From assembly GCF_900639985.1 (NCBI RefSeq), contig NZ_CAAAIM010000009.1, positions 91,026-155,025 on the forward strand: a stretch of DNA of 64,000 bases. The letters run 5' to 3'. Origin of the DNA: Legionella rowbothamii (lineage in GTDB: Bacteria; Pseudomonadota; Gammaproteobacteria; Legionellales; Legionellaceae). Of the stretch, positions 17,056-24,611 are shown piece by piece (position 1 is the first letter of the stretch; every line of letters starts with the position of its first letter). A model generated the notes under the pieces. It did no database searches, was not told the DNA's origin, and saw nothing but the letters and a program-made list of their open reading frames with translations. Made by a program: the position numbers and the translations under genes.

Positions 17056-17431
17056 ATCCAGTAAGAGGGTAATCGTTTAGCCCCATGATAATTAAATCAA
17101 TTTGGAAAACGGAGTAATTATTCCAAACGGAGCCCAAATTTTAAACCGCTAAGAATATCTTCAGGTGCCGATAGTACTCTGAAATGGGGCCTTCTTGAGC
17201 TAAGGAACAAAGTCCAGCGAAGTGTGAAGGAAGGGGCAAGCAATTTTTGTGGCAGTGTCCTGTGTTATAATTTATAAACAATAGGGGTTTATGGCGCTTT
17301 CTTTTGTCTTAACGCCTAGAACTTATGGGTCAGGCGGACAATCCGCATGACGTAGGCATAGTGTCAATTTGCCTTGTGGTAGTGCTATTGGTACCATGAC
17401 CTAACCATCTGCTGATGGCTTATCCCGCATC
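17056..17431. other. Intergenic region, nothing recognised
   Basis: This stretch lies between two convergent genes. It has no open frame with coding character that I can support and no clear terminator hairpin with a T-run. Composition is slightly richer in G and C than the flanks, which may indicate an old insertion remnant or an RNA, but no family was recognised. Confidence 0.5.
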
Positions 17432-19828
17432 TCACTCTGATCCATTATTTGACCTTGGGGTATTATTAATCTCGGTATCATCAGAGCTATCCCTCCTTTT
17501 TTTAACATAATGAAATAATGTATTTCTGTGACTCTTTCCATAGGATGTTCGGGGCGATTTCTCTTCTTTTAGAGGTTTCAGTTTAAGAGAGGCTTGATAT
17601 AAAAGCTCTTCATCTGGAGGTGTATAGCTATCTAAAAATACGGGCAAGGTGGTGCGATGGATTATTTGCTCAAAATTAATTTGTACTTTAATTTCCATGA
17701 GCTTTTTCAGAACAACTCCTACCATTTCGGCCCGGACCAATTCATTGTCATTCCCACTATTAGCAAAAGTGATTTCAGTTAGGATATAGCCTAAGAAAGG
17801 CAAGGTCGTGCGATACGCATTATAAATATCGCGCATAAATTTAAAGTTTCTCTTGTTCGAAACGACCAGATTTACTTCATCAATAACTTCTCGTTCCCGT
17901 GAGGGCAATGTGTTAAATGCATTAGTTAATCTTGAGACTCCCATATTATTAAATACACTAGAAAGCATCATTAAATGATTTAAGTCAGGGAAGAGCTCCG
18001 AATCTAAAGGGCATAAGCATTGAGCTAATTCAGCAAAAAACAGCAATGCATTTTGAAGATTCTCAGCTGATTGCGTGAGAATTTTTTCACTAAAATAAGC
18101 GCTTAATTTATTAAACTGTTCAGTCAGCTCCGTAATGTGGGGTGCAGTTTGTTGGCGTTTCTCTTTAAGCCAGCACTCATCCCTAAATTCGCTAAGTGAT
18201 ACACGCTGGTAAAACGCCATGGTTAAGGTTCTTAATTCATGTGTAATTAATGCAACGTGTTCTATCCGTTTTTTGGGAGGAAGCACTAATGCTTGATCTA
18301 TCAAATCATCAAATGAGTCATTGATTTTAATCAGTTCCACAAGATTAACCTGCTGTTTTATTCGGTAAAAATTATAAAGCAAAGGGTGACTGGACATCAT
18401 TGAGCCTAACTGAAATGCTTTTTCCAGGTATTCATTAAATAGTTTCCCTATTTCTCCTAACTCTGATTTTGGATTTGTATTAAGGTTACACAGAAAACGT
18501 AAATGCATACCTAATAGAGGGGGAAGACAAATTTGCGCCGTAACATGATAAAACAATAGCTGTAATATCAAAAAGTTAGCGATTGCTCTTTGAGCTATGT
18601 CACAATCAGGGTATATCAGTCTTAGACCGATAAGTATCTCAATCAGTGAATAGGAGTTAAGAAGGCCTAAAATTCGATGAGATAAAATGCCAAAGTCAAA
18701 TTCTCGCACAGAGTGAGGTATTTCCTGCCCAGCAATTAATAACCATAGCGTTTGTAATAGCATTTTATTGTGGTACTTTTCGGTATTTATGTTGAGTTCT
18801 CCTAGGGGAGGGGTCTCAACTAATACACGATTATTGATAAGGAGATGAGCAAATAATTTAAGTAAACTGTTGAACTCATGCTGAACAAGTAAATACCGTT
18901 TATGGGCTGCGGGATATAAAAAACTTATTGCCCTTGAAAGAATCATTCTTATTTGCTTGGGATCCAAATCCGCTTTATCAAAATCAATAATATTTTCCAG
19001 GGAATTATGAACACAGAATTGATTAAACTGTTCTTGTAATCTCCCTGCCTCTGAAGAATTACTGTCAGTTTTATATGCATTAATTAAATCGTGTACCAGG
19101 AATATCAATTGCTCTGGGGGAATCCCTTGATGCTCCGGCAGATTCTTATTTTCTTTGATTAAGCTGCCTTCGACTATTTCTGCATTAGGTACCCTTAACA
19201 TAGATGAAGATGACACAATATCCGTCTGGCATCTGGATAATAATGGAAATTCTTTCCATAACTTTTCTTTGGTGCTCGAGTTAGGACTACGATAACGTAA
19301 ATCTAACTGTTCGATGGACGCTAATTCGAGACAGAATAAAATCTGGTTGAGTTCATAATTATTACCTACAAGCCTCATTGGGGTTTCACCTTTCAGGTTG
19401 GTCAATGATCGGTTAACTTGAGGGCTTTTTACTAACATTCGAACAGCCCAGGATTGATTGTTTAGAACCGCGGTATGTAAGGGAGTATTCCCTGAATTAT
19501 CTGCTTTGTTTAAGAGTTCAGGAAAATATTCAATCAATAACTCCAGAACCCTTATGCATAAAGAATCGCATTTTGCAGCATAATGTAACACGGTATGTCC
19601 TCCGCGATCACAATGAGTCGCCTTGGGTCGCCAAGGTTCATTTTCTAATAGCTTTTCAACAACTTGAAATTTATTTTTTCTTATTAAAAAGTGAAATACA
19701 TTTTGATCTAATAAATAAGTACTATCTAATAACGAAGGATTCTGGTTAAACCATTTAATTAACGTTTTTGCTATGTTTTTTTCATTTTCATTAGACGTTA
19801 TTAAGTTTTTTATTGCTTGCTCATTCAC
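17432..19828 (-). CDS. Ankyrin-RasGEF protein, probable Dot/Icm effector
   Basis: This is a 798-residue eukaryotic-like protein. The N-terminal ~170 residues hold ankyrin repeats (GGHTVLHYAAKC, NSGNTPLHTAVLNN, LKGETPMRLV). After a helical middle, residues about 520-750 read as a RasGEF/CDC25 catalytic domain: LITHELRTLTMAFY, LFPDLNHLMMLSSVFN, a segment like the RL-TF-LP region, and NAYRTTLPFLGYILTEITF, matching the YR-LPFLG-L-DLTF core. The family activates Ras-like small GTPases by nucleotide exchange. Legionella RasGEF effectors of the LegG2 type are known, and ankyrin arrays are common effector binding modules, so delivery into the host is inferred. The hydrophilic C-terminus could carry the secretion signal. 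The ATG follows AAGGAATT. Target GTPase unknown. Confidence 0.8.
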   Translation of the reverse strand: MNEQAIKNLITSNENEKNIAKTLIKWFNQNPSLLDSTYLLDQNVFHFLIRKNKFQVVEKLLENEPWRPKATHCDRGGHTVLHYAAKCDSLCIRVLELLIEYFPELLNKADNSGNTPLHTAVLNNQSWAVRMLVKSPQVNRSLTNLKGETPMRLVGNNYELNQILFCLELASIEQLDLRYRSPNSSTKEKLWKEFPLLSRCQTDIVSSSSMLRVPNAEIVEGSLIKENKNLPEHQGIPPEQLIFLVHDLINAYKTDSNSSEAGRLQEQFNQFCVHNSLENIIDFDKADLDPKQIRMILSRAISFLYPAAHKRYLLVQHEFNSLLKLFAHLLINNRVLVETPPLGELNINTEKYHNKMLLQTLWLLIAGQEIPHSVREFDFGILSHRILGLLNSYSLIEILIGLRLIYPDCDIAQRAIANFLILQLLFYHVTAQICLPPLLGMHLRFLCNLNTNPKSELGEIGKLFNEYLEKAFQLGSMMSSHPLLYNFYRIKQQVNLVELIKINDSFDDLIDQALVLPPKKRIEHVALITHELRTLTMAFYQRVSLSEFRDECWLKEKRQQTAPHITELTEQFNKLSAYFSEKILTQSAENLQNALLFFAELAQCLCPLDSELFPDLNHLMMLSSVFNNMGVSRLTNAFNTLPSREREVIDEVNLVVSNKRNFKFMRDIYNAYRTTLPFLGYILTEITFANSGNDNELVRAEMVGVVLKKLMEIKVQINFEQIIHRTTLPVFLDSYTPPDEELLYQASLKLKPLKEEKSPRTSYGKSHRNTLFHYVKKRRDSSDDTEINNTPRSNNGSE

Positions 19829-20075
19829 GAATCAATTCCTTTTTGAGTTCTTGCTTAAATTTTCATTAGTTGTATTAAAATTTGATATTAATAAAAAAAA
19901 CATTAATTTAATATTGTTATTCATTATTTTTGTGTAGGAATGATCTCAAAGTGATCTATAGGTGTTCGGAAAACTCAATGCAGGGAGCGGATAGGATTAA
20001 TGAACCGCTATATTTTTAAATTGTTGCGTAGAGCGCAAGTTTAAGACGGAATAAAGCTTTATTATTGGATATCGC

Positions 20076-20106
20076 TTGACCCTGTACTATAGTACGTACT
20101 CTATAT
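20076..20106 (+). promoter_or_regulatory. MerR-type promoter with 19-base spacer
   Basis: TTGACC at 20076-20081 and CTATAT at 20101-20106 are separated by 19 bases. The spacer contains the perfect palindrome GTACTATAGTAC (20084-20095). An over-long spacer with a central dyad is the hallmark of promoters activated by MerR-family metal sensors. It lies 56 bases before the ATG of the His-rich exported protein. No merR-type regulator gene is in the window. Confidence 0.5.
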
Positions 20107-20162
20107 TGTTATTTATAGACAATTTATGTTTATTATGTGATGCAATAAACGTAGGAGCACAT

Positions 20163-20975
20163 ATGAGGACTGTATTTACTCTTTTAGTGATCGGTTTTTT
20201 CTTTAACAATCCCTTGTCTTACGCGAATACGCATGAGCACACCATGAGGCATGAGCTACCTAACCAAAGTGCTGTCCAAATAGTGATAGAGAACGTGCCA
20301 AGTAAAATCAAGGCCAACACAACAGAAATAATTCGTTTTCAACTTCTTAGAGATAACAAGCCTCTTACCTTAAACGACCTTAAGACCGTACATACCGAAA
20401 AAGTTCATTTAATGGTTATAGACCCCACATTGACTGATTATTATCATATACATCCGGTGATGGATCATAAAAACAAGAACTTTGTATTTAAATTTACTCC
20501 AAAGAAAAATGGTTCTTATCGAATATGGGCTGATATCACCCCGATTGCTACAGATGAACAAGTGTTTTTAAAAACCGACATAGGCTCTTCTTCAGAAAAA
20601 CATTTAATTGATAAAGAAGTTAAATTAAATTCCAATGTAAATTCTTATCAGTTTAATTTGAAACTTGATGGGCAACCTCAGGTAGGTAAACCAGTAATAG
20701 CAACTATTAGTGTAACAAAAGCTGGAAAGCCCTTCAGTCAGTTAGAACCGGTTATGGGAGCATTTGCTCATCTTATGGGGTTTAATGCAGATTATTCTTC
20801 CATTCTTCATATTCACCCGATGGGAAGAGAACCAAGAAATGAATCAGAGCGGGGTGGTTCGCAATTAATGTTCCATATAGAGTCTCAAAAAGTAGGTTTC
20901 GTTAAGCTCTTTGCACAATTTCGCATTGATGGACAAGACGTTTATGTGCCTTTTGCTATTGTAATTAGACCATAG
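20163..20975 (+). CDS. His-rich periplasmic protein, probably metal-related
   Basis: This is an exported protein of 270 residues with signal peptide MRTVFTLLVIGFFFNNPLSYA, then a short His-rich start (NTHEHTMRHE). Two beta-rich halves each contain a HIHP motif (YYHIHPVMD near residue 98 and LHIHPMG near 220) and similar surroundings, suggesting an internal duplication. The layout resembles YtkA-like/FixH-type or metal-binding periplasmic proteins found with copper-handling genes; I do not assign a reaction. The start at 20163 follows AGGAGCACAT; an in-frame upstream start would include the promoter. The MerR-type promoter just upstream suggests induction by a metal ion, possibly copper, through a regulator encoded elsewhere. 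Confidence 0.7.
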   Translation: MRTVFTLLVIGFFFNNPLSYANTHEHTMRHELPNQSAVQIVIENVPSKIKANTTEIIRFQLLRDNKPLTLNDLKTVHTEKVHLMVIDPTLTDYYHIHPVMDHKNKNFVFKFTPKKNGSYRIWADITPIATDEQVFLKTDIGSSSEKHLIDKEVKLNSNVNSYQFNLKLDGQPQVGKPVIATISVTKAGKPFSQLEPVMGAFAHLMGFNADYSSILHIHPMGREPRNESERGGSQLMFHIESQKVGFVKLFAQFRIDGQDVYVPFAIVIRP

Positions 20976-21066
20976 CATACAAAAGCAGGGGAATGGAGTT
21001 TTTAAGAAGCTTGCCCAGTAGGTGTGATGGGGTTCATTACTTGCAGCTGGTTCTAACGCGTTAGGC

Positions 21067-21417
21067 TTAGTAATTTTGAATTTCAATGTTAAGTAAGCGA
21101 CATGCATTTAAGAGTTCTTCAACGCATAACTCATTATCATTAGAATAATAAACAAAGTTTCTATGGATATTACTACTGGCGGAGTTTAATGAACACCCAT
21201 CAATGGAAGAAACAGCACTATACCTTCCGTCAGAGAGAGTCACTCTCACAACTTGGCCATAATCTGTAAAGATCAAACAAGACATATTCTGGTTATTAGA
21301 AAAAATTGAATTTAAATAAAATGCATTAAAGCACGGACAGGCAAACACGTTGTTATTAACTAATAGAACAAGCGCAATTAATAATATTAAAAACGTGTTT
21401 TTCAACGTGAGCATCAT
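21067..21417 (-). CDS. Small exported protein, unknown
   Basis: This is a predicted secreted protein of about 116 residues. A signal sequence (LTLKNTFLILLIALVLL then NNNVFA) is followed by a mature part with six cysteines, including CPC near the new N-terminus, consistent with a disulfide-bonded periplasmic or secreted protein. The start at the ATGATG pair (21417/21414) puts a charged residue just before the hydrophobic core; a frame extension reaches 21441. No family recognised. It is convergent with the upstream His-rich protein gene. Confidence 0.55.
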   Translation of the reverse strand: MMLTLKNTFLILLIALVLLVNNNVFACPCFNAFYLNSIFSNNQNMSCLIFTDYGQVVRVTLSDGRYSAVSSIDGCSLNSASSNIHRNFVYYSNDNELCVEELLNACRLLNIEIQNY

Positions 21418-21496
21418 GATCAGCACCATAACCAAATCCATTTATTAAATTATAGAACATCGAATCCTCAGCAGGGATATTCTAAAAAGAGGAGGG

Positions 21497-21718
21497 ATGT
21501 GTATCTGTGCTCCGCATGTCACAAAGCCCTCCGGCATTGAGGAATCATTCGATGTAGTGCATGCAGATTATTTCAAAGGCTCTCTTGTAATGTTTCAACC
21601 CACATCCAGTTTTGGAGTCTGCTGGAGAAATAATCAAAGGAAGTGTTCGAGTGATGGATTGCAAATTCTAGCACAAGTCGATAATATGATCTTACAAAAA
21701 ATAACAATAAATGAATAA
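21497..21718 (+). CDS. Small hypothetical ORF, possibly a gene remnant
   Basis: This is a 73-codon frame with a strong ribosome site (AGAGGAGGG) just before the ATG. The sequence is hydrophilic, lacks a signal peptide, and matches no family I know. The stop overlaps the start of the beta-barrel gene. It could be a genuine small gene, the leftover N-terminus of a larger one, or chance. Confidence 0.3.
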   Translation: MCICAPHVTKPSGIEESFDVVHADYFKGSLVMFQPTSSFGVCWRNNQRKCSSDGLQILAQVDNMILQKITINE

Positions 21719-22364
21719 CATGAAACTCGCACTTTTTACTACGGTGTTACTTACAGCTGCATCCGCCTCAGCCACAACTCCGGTCAATAACTGGTATACG
21801 AGTGCTTTTGGCGGTTATACTCACTTATCTTCAAATGTGAGAACGCATTATTATGGTTTCTTGCTCTCTGATGTGCATTATCGGTACGGCTATAACGTAG
21901 GTGGTAGCGTGGGATATCAAAGCCACCCTATCCGTTATGAGCTTCAATACACTTACTTATATGCTGACACTAATCAATATAGTTCTAATTACATAAAACG
22001 ATTAAAGATTGATGGTGGTACTAAAGCCAATATTCTCATGGCAAATCTTTATTATGATTTTCATGAGGTAGTGGGACGTCTTTCTCCTTTTGTTGGAGTA
22101 GGTATTGGTTACGCCTTAATGCATGCTACGTTAAACAGTACAAGCCGATTCCATCGGCCACATTTTAACAGGGATCAGAATTCCTTCACGTACCAAGGTC
22201 TTGCTGGATTGACTTATAATTTCAGGAAGAATCTTGCAGTTAATGCCGTCTATCGTTACACAGCAACAGGCAATAACAGTTATTGGGGAAAACCTCTCCA
22301 AGCACAAATGGGTAATTTGGAGGTGGTCTATCGTTTTGATTTCGCCAGCCCCAGTTATAAATAA
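21711..22364 (+). CDS. Outer-membrane beta-barrel protein
   Basis: This is a 217-residue exported protein with signal peptide MKLALFTTVLLTAASASA and a mature part of alternating aromatic/polar strands (YTSAFGGYTHLS, YGYNVGGSVGYQSHPIRYELQYTYLY, FVGVGIGYALM, YQGLAGLTYNF, AVNAVYRYTATG). It ends in NLEVVYRFDF, close to the terminal aromatic signature used by the BAM machinery. It fits the 8-strand opacity/OmpA-N-like surface barrel family. The start may be the first ATG (21711) or the second (21720). Ligand or role unknown. Confidence 0.75.
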   Translation: MNNMKLALFTTVLLTAASASATTPVNNWYTSAFGGYTHLSSNVRTHYYGFLLSDVHYRYGYNVGGSVGYQSHPIRYELQYTYLYADTNQYSSNYIKRLKIDGGTKANILMANLYYDFHEVVGRLSPFVGVGIGYALMHATLNSTSRFHRPHFNRDQNSFTYQGLAGLTYNFRKNLAVNAVYRYTATGNNSYWGKPLQAQMGNLEVVYRFDFASPSYK

Positions 22365-22379
22365 TGATTTATTATCCTT

Positions 22380-23066
22380 ATGAGACAAATGATTGCATTT
22401 CTAAATAGTGTTCAATTAGGCAAAGAGTTTTTTTCCTGCTCACCAGACCCTGGAACTATTTTTTCTGCAGGAAAAATGACCGTTAATTGTGAAGCAAATT
22501 CTTTTTCTATAAATTCTTTATTTACGTTAAAAGAGTTGCTGGCCAGGGAAGAAGAGACGGTTTTTCGTTTTCTAGTGGATACAGAAGGCAAATTGTGGTT
22601 TGCTTTTGAAACTCGTCCTCATAATAATGCACCGAAACATTTTCAAATGACTGGAGCTCCTTTAGATAAAGCAAGTTGCTTGACTGCAGGTAATATAAAA
22701 TTTAGCAGTAAAACAGGAAGGATTTTAAAAAATATTAGTCATCGTAGTGGCGATTTTCGTCCTTCATTCCTTTCCCTACGTTGGATTTTGGCAATACTTC
22801 TTATTAATGAAAAATTACTTCCCTTTAAGTTGCCTAGGTTCATTGTTATAAAAGAGCTAAAGAATGAAAAAGTATATAAACATATATGGCGCTTAAAAAA
22901 AATCAAAAAGTGGGTAGATAGTTTTAGCGATAATGAAGCCCTGATAAATCAATTGCGTCAGGAAAATCTACCCAGCAAAATGGTGCATTATGAAGCAACA
23001 AGTCACTTTGTTGCAGAAAACGGGGTTTTGTTAGCAGGGAAAGAAAGACAAGTGGCTTTTGGTTAA
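22380..23066 (+). CDS. Hypothetical cytosolic protein, possible effector
   Basis: This is a 228-residue protein without signal peptide or membrane spans, beginning 15 bases after the beta-barrel gene. The central motif CLTAGNIKFS, with SHRSGDFRPSFLSLRW further on, recalls a conserved segment (TAGN-F, then SGDFRP) that I associate with Legionella proteins of unknown function. I cannot name a catalytic activity. The N-terminus contains GKEFFSCSPDPGTIF. The ribosome site is weak. Cytosolic or translocated, unknown function. Confidence 0.55.
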   Translation: MRQMIAFLNSVQLGKEFFSCSPDPGTIFSAGKMTVNCEANSFSINSLFTLKELLAREEETVFRFLVDTEGKLWFAFETRPHNNAPKHFQMTGAPLDKASCLTAGNIKFSSKTGRILKNISHRSGDFRPSFLSLRWILAILLINEKLLPFKLPRFIVIKELKNEKVYKHIWRLKKIKKWVDSFSDNEALINQLRQENLPSKMVHYEATSHFVAENGVLLAGKERQVAFG

Positions 23067-23262
23067 ATAGGGGATTCGAGTTTTATAACGCGCAATGATT
23101 ATTTCTTCGCCAGGATTGAATCGGGTCAGTAACGACTCTTCCAGTTTATTACACATTCGATTCAATATTTCAAGAAAATTAGTACACACCCTTCTTCGGT
23201 TTGCAATCACTCTTGTGTCTTTGTCATGTAACTACTCAATTTTTCAACAAAGGATGGTTTAA

Positions 23263-24570
23263 GTGATTAATATCCTATTGGTTTTACTTGCATTTGTATT
23301 GGTTTTATTAAATGCCTTTTTTGTGGCTGCTGAATTTGGGATGGTGAAACTCCGCTCGACTCGAGTGGAGGCAATCAAAACCAGTTATGGCTTTAGAGGT
23401 AAAATTTTATTTCATGTGCATCAACATCTTGATGCGTATTTATCAGCATGTCAGCTGGGTATTACCTTCGCATCCCTTGGGCTGGGCTGGATTGGGGAAC
23501 CTGCTTTTGCTCATTTTATGGAGCCACTACTTATTCTTGTTGGTGTTAACTCCCCTCAGCTCATAACGGTTATCGCTTTTTTCGCTGCTTTTTCATTTAT
23601 CTCTTTCCTCCATATCGTTGTTGGTGAGTTAATGCCTAAATCACTTGCTATTCGTCAGTCAGAACGAGTCTCTGTATGGACTGCTTTACCCATATATGGC
23701 TTTTATTGGCTTATGTATCCAGCAATTTGGGTACTTAATACCTGTTCGAATTTTCTGTTGAAAATTTTTCACTTAGATGCAGTTCACCATGGTGAGCATT
23801 TTTATTCGACAGAAGAAATAAAGTTGCTTTTAAACGCTAGCCATCTTCATGGAGAGCTGAGCGAAGAGGAGGTTGATATTATCGAGCATACTTTAGATTT
23901 AGCTGACTTGAAAGTCACTGAAGTAATGCGTTTCAGTGAGGAAATGGTCATGATTGATTTAAATCAATCAATTCATCAGATGATGGACATCATTATGGAG
24001 CATCGTTATAGCCGGTATCCTGTATACGATCCTGAGAAAAAGGACATTATTGGGATTATTCATGTAAAAGATATCCTGCCAGCCATTTATCAAAAACCTG
24101 ATCTGGATGATTTAAGACCATTTATTAGGCCCATTCTAAAAACTTCACGTCGATTACCAGCATTAGATTTATTGCGACAATTTCGCGAAGGGATGCCACA
24201 TTTTGCTCTTGTTTATAGGGGTAAGAATACCATTTTGGGATTTGTGACCTTAGATAATTTACTGCAAGTACTCATTGGTCGTATTAAAGATGAATTCCAT
24301 CGCACCAAAGTAGATTGGGTATTAAATAAGGATGGTAGCATCACCGCCTCAGGAAATTGCTCCATATACTCATTGGAGCAAGCCCTTGAGCGCGAAATTG
24401 ACGTAGAGGATGACATTGATATTTTAACAGGATTGTTTTTACAACGCTTAGGCTATATGCCTAAAGAAGGAGAACATGTTGATTTCCCTGAATTTAACGC
24501 ATACATAGAAAAGATAAAGGCTAATAAAATACTAAAAGTAAGAATTTACCCAAAAAAAATATCAGACTAG
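23263..24570 (+). CDS. CNNM/HlyC-CorC transporter with CBS domains
   Basis: This is an inner-membrane protein of 435 residues of the DUF21-CBS-CorC_HlyC family (often annotated hemolysin-like, more likely Mg2+/Co2+ transport or regulation). Order: DUF21 with four hydrophobic helices (residues 1-190, including LNAFFVAAEFGMVKLRSTR and the conserved VVGELMPKSLAIR), paired CBS domains (about 205-325), and a C-terminal CorC/HlyC domain (about 345-430). The start codon is GTG at 23263, preceded by AAAGGATGG. It is followed 41 bases later by the P-type ATPase, suggesting a shared ion-homeostasis unit. Direction and ion not determined. Confidence 0.9.
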   Translation: MINILLVLLAFVLVLLNAFFVAAEFGMVKLRSTRVEAIKTSYGFRGKILFHVHQHLDAYLSACQLGITFASLGLGWIGEPAFAHFMEPLLILVGVNSPQLITVIAFFAAFSFISFLHIVVGELMPKSLAIRQSERVSVWTALPIYGFYWLMYPAIWVLNTCSNFLLKIFHLDAVHHGEHFYSTEEIKLLLNASHLHGELSEEEVDIIEHTLDLADLKVTEVMRFSEEMVMIDLNQSIHQMMDIIMEHRYSRYPVYDPEKKDIIGIIHVKDILPAIYQKPDLDDLRPFIRPILKTSRRLPALDLLRQFREGMPHFALVYRGKNTILGFVTLDNLLQVLIGRIKDEFHRTKVDWVLNKDGSITASGNCSIYSLEQALEREIDVEDDIDILTGLFLQRLGYMPKEGEHVDFPEFNAYIEKIKANKILKVRIYPKKISD

Positions 24571-24611
24571 CCATGAAAGCTAAGTTTAATATTCTAGAAA
24601 GGATTTAAAAA

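Noticed and set aside
19829..19980. PmrA box upstream of the ankyrin-RasGEF gene
   Set aside because: TTAAT motifs occur in both orientations but none pair with the required two-base spacer.
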